Shown here: one piece after another, positions 1 through 9,374 of the stretch | Layout of the letters: every line of letters starts with the position of its first letter | Position numbering within the stretch: position 1 is the first letter of the stretch | Assembly (NCBI GenBank): GCA_003024175.1 | Contig: MDYQ01000282.1 | Coordinates: forward strand, 1 to 31,663 | From: Planoprotostelium fungivorum | Lineage: Eukaryota; Evosea; Variosea; Cavosteliida; Cavosteliaceae | Reading direction: 5' to 3' | DNA length: 31,663 nt | Made by a program: the position numbers and the translations under genes | Notes under the pieces: model-generated | The model's database searches: none | Seen by the model: only the letters and a program-made list of their open reading frames with translations | Told to the model about the DNA's origin: nothing

Positions 1-3000
1 AAATCCTCCTTGGAGGAGAATGCCGATGAGGGGGGAAAGTCTGATTAGGATGAGTCGATGACTCTTATCATCCATCCGATCTTCTCTCACTCTCAACTAG
101 GGCCGGTCTCTGCTGATCTGAGATGTTCTCCACAAGCCACTCCCCAGTGACTTCTTCGTGGACCGTCTTCGCATGTTCTGTCCCAACTCAGCTTCATCTT
201 CTCAATCCTCTATCATATAGACTCACCCAACATCGGAATTTCTCCTTCCTCCACTACTCGGTAGTATTCATCTCTCGCACTCCTTAGATGTGCCACACGC
301 AATATCTTCTTGTTAGGTTCGCCACCTCTCAAGATGGCTGTATGGTGTTCCCCTCCATACAGTTCGTGTATGACCAATGTGACTCTCAATTCACGTGCTA
401 CTGCGTACGCCTCAAGATATTCAAGTGAGTCCTCGTCCTCGTGATCCTTTTGGAAATCCGCTGTAGCTATTCTATCGGATTCGGGGGATGGAAGGGCCTC
501 GGTGATTTCTCTCAGTGTGCCTGCCTCTCCCCTCAACACCAATCCAAACGGTTTGAGTTCGTTGTTCATCTCTCTCACAAGAACTTACAAGTCAGTCAAA
601 TCGAATGAGAAACAGATTACAATCGTATAGATCTGAACGATACATATCAACGAATTTGTATATCTGTATGTGTATCCCATACTTGATATACATATAGATA
701 CTATATCCTCACCTTCCTCTTCACAGTCTTGTTGCTCTCTCGGGGCCTTGGGCGTCAAAACATCAAACATACCTGAGATGTCTCAGCACGGACAGAAAAG
801 AACGGTCTGATGGTTGGATCTCTCACGACTGTGGAACAGTTTGCCTCTTGGATTGTACTTCCACGTATCCTCCACACGCAGCTCAGAAGAAGAAAGATGA
901 CTGACTTCGTTTGCCTCGTCCAAGGAACTGACTCTCTCCACCAGATCCTCCTCTACCTCACTTTCCGTTTCTTGATCTCTCTTGGACGCTGCAGATTCTG
1001 CATATTGTTCAGTCGTACTTCCTTTTTATCACTCCGTCATTATCCGCATATAACCCAACTCACTCTTTATCGTTCTTCTCTTCTTTCCATCTTTTCCTGC
1101 TCCTATTTAGCTCTTTTCATCCATCTCATAATCCCTCACTCTGACGGACGCTCTTCTTAGTCTTTCTCTTCTTGTCCTCTTCTTTCGAGTCATCATCTCT
1201 CTTCCTTCTCTTCCTATCCTCTTCTTCCTCTTTCTCATCATCATCTACTGCTCTCTTCCTTCTCTTCCTCCTCTCCTTCTCTTTTTCCTCTTCTTCTTCC
1301 TCTTCTTTCTCTTCTTCTTCCTCTTCTTTCTCTTCTTCTTCCTCTTCTTTCTCCTCTTCTTCCTCTTCATCTAATACTCTCTTCTTCCTCTCCTCTTCCT
1401 CTTTTTCCCCATCATCTACTCTCTTCCTCCTCTTCTTCCTCTCCTCATCCTCTTCTTCTTTCTCTTCTTCCTACTCGATGTTATTCTCTCTTCTTTGTGC
1501 TTCTCTCTCACGTCGACACCATCATCGTGTGTTGCTTCCTTCTCTCCGATCGCTTCCGCAGACAATTTCGATTGTTTCAAACCTCGTTGTTTGTTCCTGT
1601 GTCTTGTATCAATACTACAACTGAAGCTCTCGATCTAAAATCAGGATCATACTGCTCACTTTTCGCCATATACATACATCTCAACAATCTGCGTGACGAC
1701 TTCAGGCTGGCTGTAAGATCATTCAATGACTTGACTCCTGCTAACTCTTCACCTCATGCCGTCCAATTCTGACACTCTCGGCTGAATCTGTTTCCACATA
1801 TCTGTCTTTCGATCCTCTATTTCTTCGCATATACTGAGATACTTGTCCATTGCTGCCCTCCATATAACGTGAATGGGGTGCACCCCCTGCTTGGACGATT
1901 TGCCTCGGAGATGTAGGATGGCTTTACAATTACGCAGAGATCTATCGTGCCTCAGATATTGTCATCATCGTTTATCGTCTGACTCACTTTATCACTGCTT
2001 GACGCTCAAAAAGATGGTATATATAACGAAGCTTATCTTCGATACTACTATCTTTTGCTATGTAGCATATCGCGACTGCTCTGGCAAAATACATAGTTTG
2101 TGTTTTGTTGTCTCTCACATTGTGTATCTGATCATACGATCAGTACAACCCTCCTCCCCCACATTCCACTCACTTGATGGAGCATATGGCCTGGCCAAGT
2201 GAAAGGGATGTCAATCTCCCCTCGCAGCTCGATATAGTATATCAAGATCATTATTGCTGTTCGTTGTTTGACGTTAGTTGAGAGTTGAACTAATGCAGAT
2301 AGTTGGCAAAAGCCTTTCAGCATCTCCCCTAATTGCTCAAGAGTACATTGCTGATCGACCCATCAGAATCCTTACTCCACGTCGCCTCACCCCCCGACGT
2401 ATTCTCTCGCGAGTGTCGTTAATACTCCCAAAGATGGCCGCAGCGGTCTTGAATTTGTTCTTCTTGATATCTTCTATACCTTGCGACAAGATCTTGTCTG
2501 AATGAGAAGTCAATCTCCTGTCATCCATTCTCATCATCTCCACACCCATCATCTGGGCAGCCATTTTCAATTCTCGAAGGCTCGGGATGTACATCTCTTC
2601 GCTGGACAGAAACTCTCCGTTGATGTTCATCTTCCCGGCGTTGTCTTTTGTCAAGCAATCGAGAACACTGTCTCCCTCTGGCTCTACGCCTACCACTTTC
2701 TCAGCCTCTGCTCATAGTCATTCCAAAGGCTGCATCTTCCTCTTCTTGTCTCACTCTCTCCATTGGATCTTTCCATCTCGTTCACTTCTTGATTGTCTTC
2801 CTGCTTTCCTTCATTCCGCTGTTCTCTTTCCTTCAAGATATCCTTCTTTCGGTTGAGATCTTCATCCAACTGTAATTCATGTGTCACACAAGGAATGATA
2901 CCTATCCATCTCATCGGAGGTAATCAAATCTCACCTTCTTGATCAACTCCTGCCGTTTGTTCGTCAAGTCTCCATTTCTCACTTCTCTGTAAATCTCCTT

Positions 3001-4099
3001 CATCCATTTTTCCACTCCTGCTTTGTGTAGTTGTCGATCTTTCCTCGATAGCAGTAGCTCTATAAACCACATTGTGTAGACTCCACACGAGAAATTGTCC
3101 TCCTGGATCGTCTCCCGATCATCAAATGGGCGGATGATGTTCTACAAGCAAGTTGAGCATCACGTCCTATTCCACCTACTACTCGATGACTCACTTTCTC
3201 CTTTATCCCTCCATCCGTCAGACTCTGTATCAAGGATGCATACCGTCCCCCTTTGGGTTTCTCTGTCTTCGAGTCCAACAGATACGCCCGCGCCGAGGGG
3301 CCTGGCACGAGGACTACCAATATCCAGTGGAACTCGAAGTTGAATGGACACAACACGAATTGGTCTTGTTTTAACCATTCACTGCATTACATTCATCATC
3401 CACTCGAATCTATTTTCCTTTTATCTCACCGTATGCTTTGTCCAGTGTGTTGATGAGAAGGCCCTACATTACCCAAAGAGTTGGCTGCTTTCAGTATTGT
3501 CCCTTGTAAATCAAGTTGTCGCAGAGCCTCCAGCCTCGAATCGATCAATAGATCGGTGATCCACCCGTCTTCATCTCTTGCCCTTTTCAAATTTTCTTCT
3601 GTTGTTTGGATGTAACTCCATTCACCATCCTAGACCGGTGAGCTCAAGCTCGAACTTCTCCTCCATCGACTCACCATTGTTACGGGCCTCGACGTTCTCC
3701 TGTCTGAAAAGATTTTATGTTGTCCCTCTCCTGGAACAAATATTTGAGCTCGTCAGAGGAGGTTCGGCTTACTCGGATAGAAACTTCATCCACTCTCAGA
3801 AAATCCCTCCCTCAGCCCCATTTCTACGGTCTATTCTCTCAGGCAATTCTTTACAGTAAGAGTGGGAAGAGGATACTTCGAGCGGGCCTGAGAAAAACTG
3901 CCTGCCTGGAGCTTAGTAGGTCTCTTATAATTTCTGCAGACATAATCATTACCCTGTCTTCAGCTTTCTTCAGACATCTTCTACTGTTAGAGGATGGGAG
4001 GAAACACGTCGAAAGAGGCGCCCATTTTTTATCGTGAGGGTAAATGATTACGTTACCATCCGTCAGTATCGTCAGAAACTCTTCACTGTCTCTGACCAT
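1..4099 (-). CDS. Ulp1/C48-type protease with acidic repeats and OTU-like tail (left copy)
   Basis: A large multi-exon gene running off the left edge. Resolved introns (minus strand): 3630-3674, 3382-3429, 3142-3194, 2870-2934, 2708-2754, 2324-2390, 2081-2173, 1942-1987, 1711-1752, 1621-1659, 1471-1511, 998-1139, 773-826, 572-712, 178-226 and 41-90. All are GT...AG, and phase is kept except at 2081-2173, which I could not reconcile. Likely start is the ATG at 4099 (MVRDSEEF...); the first exons, 4099-3740, are uncertain. The protease core is encoded at 3430-2935. Helical linkers follow, then a Glu/Lys/Arg-rich tract (1470-1140), then the OTU-like tail. Ulp1-family enzymes cleave isopeptide or peptide bonds of ubiquitin-like modifiers; similar domains occur in large DNA transposons. 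Substrate and location are unknown. Confidence 0.78.
1141..1470 (-). repeat. Acidic/basic codon repeat tract, left copy
   Basis: A pure purine tract on the minus strand within an exon (exon limits 1470-1140), coding for runs of Glu broken by Lys/Arg clusters such as ERKKRRKR and VDD blocks. It is 331 nt long, against 628 nt in the right copy. Both lengths leave the same remainder, so the reading phase after the tract is kept. The poly-Ser reading of the opposite strand is a shadow. Confidence 0.85.
2935..3430 (-). other. Ulp1/C48 catalytic core inside the left-copy gene
   Basis: Three exons joined by two small introns give, in order: EWLKQDQFV, then FEFHWILVVLV with the catalytic His, then AYLLDSKTEKP with the catalytic Asp, then ETIQEDNFSCGVYTMW with an oxyanion Gln six residues before the nucleophilic Cys. 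An upstream DGWITDLLID, encoded near 3565, matches the usual entry strand of the fold. Order and spacing agree with the Ulp1/SENP family (peptidase family C48). All four catalytic positions are intact, so this copy could be active. The domain identification is from motif recognition, not a database search. Confidence 0.78.
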
Positions 4100-4198
4100 G
4101 TTGCTTGCTCTTGTGAGAAGGGACTTTGAATCGTTGTAGAAACATCTCGGGTTGTAGAACCGAAGGGACTCTGTGTGGGGTTCTGCGGGATATTTTTC

Positions 4199-4670
4199 TG
4201 CGGGCTCAATTATTTGTACCGCGAATGGTCTCGGTAAAACAAATCTTCGCATCACCGAGAGAGAATGTGGGATATATCGCCACTGAAGAAGCATCTGGTG
4301 CCATTATCTTTCCACCAGGATTCTGTATGTGTCTTCGTTAAGGGTCGCGAACATTTTTAAATCAATTGAAAAAATGCAAGTTGTTGAACCGTCTTGTATC
4401 ATCGTTCATTACCATAGGGAAGAGAGTACACCAGAAAGAAACGTGAAATCTATCTGTGGCGTTTGATTGCATTACCTCCAACAGTCACTCGATTCACAGG
4501 TGAATGACAGTGAGGACGTAGGTTCTGTTTCAGATCAGATTGGTACTGTCTTCACCGTCGATGCATCGAGAGATAATCATCACGAATCGTGGTCTTGTCA
4601 CTCTCTCTGGAAAAGCCTTCATCGATTTTGGGTCGAGGTGTATCCCTAACATCACATCTCCACGCTAGTC
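4199..4670. repeat. Dispersed repeat B, copy 1
   Basis: Shares about 470 bp with 13816-14276 at roughly 85 percent identity. It begins with a GCGGGCTCAATTATTTG block and a short hairpin around ACCG/CGGT, and ends near CACATCTCCACGCT. It sits directly upstream of the left-arm gene. A stretch reading as DSQ..D.EDVGS.SDQIG.VFT on the plus strand is conserved between copies, but the full frames differ, so I do not call a gene. No terminal inverted repeat was found. Confidence 0.8.
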
Positions 4671-4671
4671 G

Positions 4672-4860
4672 TGTGAAGAAATGGCAGTGTCCCACCTGTG
4701 GCAGTGAGATACTCGAAGCGGATCCATGCCTGATCGAACGAGAGGTAGAAAGCCGTTTCGTCAACAAGCAGGTTGATGATCCCTCCACTGGCGAGGAGGT
4801 AGAGGGCACCACCCTGGGAGGACGATTTGCCACCCTGGTTGCTACTCGACTTGCTGCTTT
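4672..4860 (-). pseudogene. Beta-helix repeat protein, C-terminal fragment
   Basis: An open frame reads SSNQGGKSSSQGGALYLL, then ASGGIINLLVDETAFYLSF, and ends at a stop near 4672. The Gly-Gly-Ala-hydrophobic pattern is typical of right-handed parallel beta-helix repeats of extracellular or surface proteins. A closely related stretch (GALYLLASGGIIHLLVD) is coded on the plus strand near 23995-24050, so this is a second, inverted fragment of the same family. It is cut off upstream by a pyrimidine-rich tract and downstream by repeat B. No start codon or signal peptide is present, so it is most likely a relic. Confidence 0.5.
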
Positions 4861-5062
4861 CTCTTCTGTTGTCTCTTCTTCTCTTTATCTACTTCCTCTC
4901 TCTTTCTCTCCTCCACTCTTCCTCTTCCTTCTCTCTTCTTCTTTCTTTCCTCTTCTCCTCTTCTATCTCCCTCTTCCTCTTCTCCTCTTCTTCCTTCAGC
5001 TTCTTCTTTCCTCTTCCTCTTCCTCTTCTCCTCTATCTCTCTACCTCTTCTCTTCAGCAGAG
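4855..5062. repeat. Pyrimidine-rich low-complexity tract
   Basis: Nearly pure CT on the plus strand (purine on the minus), with CTTCCTCTT-like units. It resembles the acidic tract of the arm genes in composition, and on the minus strand could read as a Glu/Lys/Arg-rich segment. Nothing ties it to a spliced gene, so I list it as low-complexity sequence. Confidence 0.7.
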
Positions 5063-5116
5063 CTCTCACCTTCAACGACGTCCCCTCCCTCTCCTCCCGT
5101 TAACGGGTCATTTAGA

Positions 5117-5200
5117 AGGAAAGCGCGCCTTGTTTTTTGAAAAACCTAACGGTGAGAAACGATCTTACCGCATTGACGTTCAAGGTGTACCACATCACGT
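5117..5200. repeat. Dispersed repeat A, copy 1 (internally deleted)
   Basis: Carries the family's AAAAACCTAACGGTG terminus and the CTTACCGCATT half of its central hairpin, but the first hairpin arm is missing. The GC-rich flank (AAAGCGCGCCTTG) resembles the flank of the copy at 7638-7825. Orientation is opposite to copies 2, 4 and 5. Confidence 0.65.
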
Positions 5201-5389
5201 CACATCAGAGCCCTCAGAAAGAGTAGAAAGAGGTGAAATAGGTCTTGGTAAAAAGCAACAATACGCGATGTAAAAGCTGACTCTACACCGATGTAAGAGT
5301 CAGCATCGGATGTCTAATACTGGTGGATCATGTGACATACCTCATCTCTATCGCCTGCAACTCTTGGTGATCAAAAGCTCACGACAGAT

Positions 5390-5963
5390 GCAACAGACAC
5401 CAATCAGATGAACACACCCATGCATCGAGAAGAGATGACACGAAGATCACCACCATCACTGTGGATAGCCCATCTGGAGAAGTGAGAGAAGATAAAGTCA
5501 TCCGACTGATGACGGACAGAGCGTGGTGACCAAGTGGTTGGTCAGAGGCTGCTGGCCCGGAGGAGAGCTGACCGACATCGCAGATAAGAACAAGGAGTAC
5601 AAGCTGGTACCGTATATACAGTCCGCCGTGGCAGTCGATGGATTCGTTCCTGTAGGATGAGTTTGATCTGGAATCCCTCTGGCCTTGACCACCGGAATGC
5701 GCGGAATATCCGTGAACGCTCACTTCCAGTGTCGACTAGCTGATGTTCTGTTTGTCCAGTCAGAATGCATGCACGATCAGTGTGCCAAGTTCAAATCGGT
5801 GTGGAATGAGAAGTTGGGTCCCATCACCAAACGAATGTCAATGTGAAACAGGTTTAGGGGAGTTCTTTGACCGAGTACATCGTGTCCAATCTGAACGACA
5901 TCAAGACGACATTCTTCGACCAGAAGCCGAAGGACCTCTATGTGATCTTCCATTCGACAAGGT
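5390..5963 (+). CDS. Hypothetical protein, multi-exon, unresolved start
   Basis: Exons read DTKITTITVDSPSGE (ending 5481), then SVVTKWLVRGCWPGGELTD...VAVDGFVP (5520-5651), then CRLADVLFVQSECMHDQCAKF (from 5730). Introns 5482-5519 (38 nt) and 5652-5729 (78 nt) both keep phase. A further coding block, SLTEYIVSNLNDIKTTFFDQ through VIFHSTR, ends at a GTGAAC donor at 5962. The junction between the last two blocks (about 5845-5870) is unresolved and may be a frameshift. No family recognised. The 3' end meets the end of the gene on the opposite strand at 5938. Confidence 0.5.
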
Positions 5964-6537
5964 GAACTGAATCGAATCCAACATCAGTCGTGGGGGGTGG
6001 GTTGATGTGGTTTCTAGGTGTTCCTTTGTCATCTAAGGTCGTTGGAGCGGGCAGCAGTTGCTCTGGGGTCGTTCGTCCTCTGTGTTCTCTCTGGGTTCGG
6101 TTCGGTTCGAGTTGCTGTTTCATTTGCACGTTGATCTCTTGTAGGTGTCTCCAGCGGTTATGCCGGCGGTTGGGGTGGCAGAATTGCACCAGGGCCTGGT
6201 ACATTGAGGTGAGAGTTTTTAGGTGTTCTCGAAGCGCTCGTAAGAACGTCAGCTGATGATTGATCTGATGCTCCAGGTTGAGGACAGAAATGCGGGTCCA
6301 TTCCATGTACATCCCGAGGTGAGCTTTCGTCAGAGCGTTCGGATCGGCGAGTTGCCGCATCGCAGCCAAGTGGTCCGGAAGAGGGTGAGCCTGTCCGATT
6401 TCCACGATTGACTCATCCATCAATACAGCTGATCTTTCAGATAGCATCGAGCGGTTCTGATGCTCTGTAGGAGGCTGTTGGGGTTGGTCGGATTGAATTG
6501 GAAGTGAGACATTTTGATCTCTTGGATCGACCGACAT
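5938..6537 (-). CDS. Hypothetical Gln/Pro-rich helical protein, 199 aa
   Basis: Single open frame from an ATG at 6537. Residues 1-55 are Gln/Pro/Ser-rich. Residues about 60-135 look alpha-helical with regular Leu spacing (NLEHQINHQLTFLRALREHL). The C-terminal third is Pro-rich (LLPAPTTLDDKG). No catalytic motif, signal peptide or membrane segment. The stop overlaps the 3' end of the plus-strand gene, a tail-to-tail arrangement. The last residues (HLVEWKIT) could be intron read-through. Function unknown; a structural or adaptor role would be a guess. Confidence 0.5.
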   Translation of the reverse strand: MSVDPRDQNVSLPIQSDQPQQPPTEHQNRSMLSERSAVLMDESIVEIGQAHPLPDHLAAMRQLADPNALTKAHLGMYMEWTRISVLNLEHQINHQLTFLRALREHLKTLTSMYQALVQFCHPNRRHNRWRHLQEINVQMKQQLEPNRTQREHRGRTTPEQLLPAPTTLDDKGTPRNHINPPPTTDVGFDSVHLVEWKIT

Positions 6538-6540
6538 TTC

Positions 6541-6735
6541 TCTTCCACTCGATGCTTCTACGTTGGCATCGTGTAATCTTTCAGAATTCGATCGTCTTGC
6601 TGAAGATATACTACAGGAGTCTGAGGGCCGCTATTTGTTCTGGTCACGTCATAGGGAGAGGGCTGAGGTTCATTCCGGGTGGAACTTGAGCTTCACGACC
6701 TCCGATCTACCGCACGTGAGCATCTACAGCCAGCC
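6541..6735 (+). other. Possible small plus-strand exon
   Basis: Between two minus-strand genes, the plus strand holds an open frame reading SEFDRLAEDILQESEGRYLF and ending at a GTGAGC donor-like site after ..TTSDLPH. It has amphipathic helical character but no ATG in a good position and no acceptor I can defend. The minus strand shows no good frame here. It may be intergenic. Confidence 0.2.
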
Positions 6736-6739
6736 AATC

Positions 6740-7092
6740 GTCTCACCTGTGGCTCTCCACAGCCTCTTGGTACTGCTTGGCCTCACATCGAACTCTCTCC
6801 GGATCTGATGCTGTCTTCTCTGAGTTCTTGATATCGGTTGAACATGGTCTGTACCTCTGTGATAGCATCTGCTGCCACCTTCTCAGATTCCCACTTGGCC
6901 TCGTTGGCCACTTACAGCTTACTGCTCAGCTCGGAGATCTATCGTAGAGTCAGAGTGGCTCGTTGTAGATGGGCTCACCTGATCGCTGCTGGCAGAAGAC
7001 TGAGCGTCGAGGTCGGTGATGAGCTTCTGATTCTTCTCGGAAGATTGCTTCAACTTCTCAAGAGGCCAAAGGGATGCATCTTTTGTCTCCAC
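6740..7092 (-). pseudogene. Coiled-coil gene fragment cut by MITE C
   Basis: Minus-strand blocks read EKLKQSSEKNQKLITDLD..SSDQ (ends with a GTGAGC donor), ISELSSKL, then VANEAKWESEKVAADAITEV...FNRYQELREDSIRSGE, then RCEAKQYQEAVESHR before another donor. The heptad-like charge pattern indicates a coiled coil. Between blocks there is a stop and at least one frame change that small introns do not explain, and the upstream end abuts repeat C at 7093. Most likely a broken gene whose 5' part was separated by the insertion. Confidence 0.45.
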
Positions 7093-7341
7093 CAGGAATG
7101 GGTATTTGAGTACCGCATTCCATTGAATACTCACTCATTTAGGATGATACTCACTCACCAATACTCATTCTAGATATGATGCGTTACGTTGATTCATCAT
7201 ATGCCGGCAAGACATGTCACATCACAAATCACATCGTGTGATGAAGATGATCACGCATGACCTACCTTCATTGCTGCTATATCCTTCGTATTGTCATTGA
7301 ACTCCTGCTTGGATGCACCTTCCTCTGTCAGATGGGACGCC
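7093..7341. mobile_element. MITE C, copy 1 (3'-truncated)
   Basis: Starts with the family terminus CAGGAATGGGTATTTGAGTA and follows copy 3 closely to GATGGGACGCC at 7341, where similarity stops; the distal terminal repeat is missing. It lies between a coiled-coil relic and a membrane-protein exon, both reading leftward, so either could have been disrupted by it. Confidence 0.85.
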
Positions 7342-7640
7342 GGAAAAGCACACTGTGCTTTCGTCTCTCTCGGTCTCTTCATCATATCGGACGAACGCCA
7401 CCATCTCTTCATTACCAACATCTACTATAGTGAATACAGTCGTGTTGAAGAAACCTACGGCAGCCACACATCGTGGATGGTCCTCCGAAATGTTCTTTCT
7501 TTTCTTCGCATCTTGTGCCACTTGTAAGAGACATCCTTTGATTGACACAGCAGATACAAACACAAAGAGACCACACAACGTCAAAACGGCCTTTTGATTA
7601 CAGTAAAGCGGATGTAGCAACTCAGCTTTTGCATTGGTCT
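7342..7640 (-). pseudogene. Membrane-protein exon fused to repeats A and C
   Basis: An open frame runs continuously from 7914 to 7294, but only the middle, about 7620-7342, is not repeat-derived. It reads KAVLTLCGLFVFVSAV, one hydrophobic span suitable for a membrane helix, then a basic KKRK stretch, then VAAVGFFNTTVFTIVDVGNEE. Upstream residues come from repeat A and the last ~15 from MITE C. An acceptor-like ATCAAAAG directly precedes KAVLTL, suggesting the true exon begins there. Family unknown. I read it as a broken exon held between two insertions, not a working fusion. Confidence 0.4.
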
Positions 7641-7825
7641 GTGGTGACCATTGACCATTGCAACACCCGTTTCTTCTTTCTTTTTCGATCACACTCCTGA
7701 TTTGATCTGATGTGGTCTGATGTGATGTGATGTGATCTCCACCATTTGCGGTAAGGTTATTTCTTACCGCATCCGTTACACCGTTAGGTTTTTGGAAAGA
7801 AAGGCGCGGCTTTCTTCTCATTGCA
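7638..7825. repeat. Dispersed repeat A, copy 2
   Basis: Contains TGACCATTGACCATT at one end, a run of TGTGATGTGATG-type units, a 9-bp perfect hairpin (TGCGGTAAG / CTTACCGCA, 7747-7771) and the CACCGTTAGGTTTTT end. Same layout as 16750-16885 and 24838-24968. Its antisense gives the KPNGVTDAVRNN-like peptide seen at other copies. Confidence 0.8.
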
Positions 7826-8147
7826 ATGACCCGCCTCGACTTTCTGTTTTTCCCTCTTTCTCGGGAATGAATGTGAATAAAATGCGGTGTAGATTGACCA
7901 CAGAAGATTGTCACCTATCTCTGCTGTACATCGAGTACTTGTTGTAATTTTCTGTATAGGTACTTATTCAGATAGTCTTGTAAGCGATAGCAATGTATGT
8001 AACACATCAGACCATTTTATGTGATGTGAAAAATGGGTCACAATTCTTGGTGTATCTTACACATTCATTTGCTCCGTGTCCTCTCTTTTTTGTCAGATTG
8101 GCGTTAGTCTTGGAGGGCTCTGAGGTCGATGCCGCAATCAGTCATGT
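7826..8147. other. Gene-free stretch
   Basis: About 320 bases of moderately AT-rich sequence between repeat A and the acidic-protein gene. I see no sustained coding frame on either strand, no repeat copy and no RNA gene. It probably contains the promoter of the plus-strand gene starting at 8148. Confidence 0.5.
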
Positions 8148-8804
8148 ATGGTTTCTGAGTTCATCACACCACGGTTATCTTGTCGTGATCGTAAAGCGTC
8201 ACAGATGTTAATGCTACCTTCAGATCTGCTTCTCCACTCGGGGAAAGCGTCCACACCACAACAAGAGGCCCACCAGGGAGCGCTCTCTGAGGAGGGCGAA
8301 ATATATCAATGGGTCAAAGACGCAGGGATCGAGCGGGCAGAGCGGGAAAAGATGACTCGCACCTCCATCCATGGTGACACAGAAGCCATCTTCTCCAGCG
8401 AAATCGAAGACGAAGCCATGGCCTCTGATGGGGACGACAACGAAGTCATTCGCTCCAGCGAAGACGACAACGCTGACACCCCAGAGACGCTCAGACAGGA
8501 GAGAGGATCTGCTCTTCTGACGAAGAGGTCCCTGCATCGATACCGATCGATCTGCGACACCAACGCACTCCTGGATAGTATAACAATACGATCCGACAAC
8601 AACACTCACCTCGAAGAGGGGGCACCAACGAGCAGCAAGGGAAGCAACCCACATCAGCTAGAGAATCTGACTGCTCGCTTCGGTTCATTGGAGGAGGGGA
8701 ACAGCAAGATGAAGCAACAGTTGCAAGAGCACAACAAACTTCTTCGACAGAATATGACATCTCAACACTCGCTTTTCTGGCGTACGATATCCTCCCCGAA
8801 ATAA
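8148..8804 (+). CDS. Hypothetical acidic coiled-coil protein
   Basis: Open frame of 218 codons from an ATG. The middle is strongly acidic (SSEIEDEAMASDGDDNEVI, SSEDDNADTPETL). A short C-terminal coiled coil (LENLTARFGSLEEGNSKMK through HNKLLRQ) follows. From about 8744 a different frame looks more protein-like (YDISTLAFLAYDILPEIRKL), so the true protein may change frame there by an intron or an indel and run on toward 8830. The first 30 residues are Ser/Leu-rich and less convincing, so the start is uncertain. Acidic region plus coiled coil suggests a protein-interaction role, but no family is recognised. Confidence 0.5.
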   Translation: MVSEFITPRLSCRDRKASQMLMLPSDLLLHSGKASTPQQEAHQGALSEEGEIYQWVKDAGIERAEREKMTRTSIHGDTEAIFSSEIEDEAMASDGDDNEVIRSSEDDNADTPETLRQERGSALLTKRSLHRYRSICDTNALLDSITIRSDNNTHLEEGAPTSSKGSNPHQLENLTARFGSLEEGNSKMKQQLQEHNKLLRQNMTSQHSLFWRTISSPK

Positions 8805-8977
8805 GGAAATTGGCCATACACGATACCGTAGGAGGAAGTACAACATCTCTTGGTATAGATACTTGGTATCTTCCACATCCTCTTCCCCTCCTCGTATTCT
8901 ATCGAGAATCTGTCTCACCCAGATTTAGAGAAATGAGAGGAGAACATATGGTGGAATTCAACGTGGCATCATTCTGC

Positions 8978-9340
8978 CTAATTTCTGGCGAAATGCAGCT
9001 CACGTCTGCTCCCTATCGATGAGCACCGGCACCAGATCGTCATTGATCTCCGTCCAACTCCATCTGCTTTCACCGTTTTCATGCGTGGTCTGGTTGGGTC
9101 TCTGTCAAATGTGGGAGGCTGAGTCACAGTAGAATCTTTTCGATGTGTGGCGGTTCGATGCCCGTCTGATGCGCAGTCGCTTCGACTCTCGGTAACTGGC
9201 AATAGCACTCGGTTCGGAGCGGAAGAATCCGGTAGCTTCTCGACAGGGATGGGGTAGCGGGAATTGATCCATGAATTGGCTTCAACTGAGTGATACACTT
9301 CTCGACCTCCCACTGGAAAACGGTCGATCGACAGAATTCA
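8978..9340 (-). CDS. Hypothetical protein fragment
   Basis: Minus-strand frame reading VGGREVYHSVEANSWINSRY, then PIPVEKLPDSSAPNRVLLPV, becoming basic and low-confidence toward 8978. There is no ATG at the head of the frame, so it would be an internal or last exon. It lies just downstream of the seven-exon gene on the same strand, 35 bp beyond that gene's stop, and could be a relic of another gene. No domain recognised. Confidence 0.25.
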
Positions 9341-9374
9341 GAAATAAAGACTTTCTTTTATATTATGCCAATGA

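Larger units (their letters stand above)
1..4151. repeat. Left arm of giant inverted repeat
   Basis: Reverse complement of 27464-31453, with indels. The match reaches base 1, so the arm probably continues beyond the window. Identity is near perfect over roughly 300-1910, apart from length differences in the purine-rich tract, and clearly lower on both sides. Relative to the right arm it has an additional 661 bp (2819-3479) holding a protease core. It lacks one exon plus about 300 nt of an acidic repeat tract. The inner edge is sharp, near the first exon of the arm-long gene. Confidence 0.95.

Noticed and set aside
810-1160. 116-codon plus-strand frame, also present at 30294-30644 on the minus strand
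   Set aside because: Lies over an intron-exon-intron portion of the arm gene and is antisense to it; its identity in both arms only reflects the conserved block.
1172-1624. Long poly-Ser open frame on the plus strand of the left arm (and its twin at 29683-30282)
   Set aside because: It is the antisense of the Glu/Lys/Arg tract, which is joined in phase to exons on both sides; the Ser reading has no splice context.
4589-4850. Plus-strand frame with CPTCG, a possible zinc ribbon
   Set aside because: It is antisense to the beta-helix fragment, which has a related copy elsewhere; the Cys pair is not conserved there.
7190-7260. CACATCGTGTGATG palindrome as a possible operator
   Set aside because: It is part of MITE C and occurs in all three copies, so it belongs to the element, not to local regulation.
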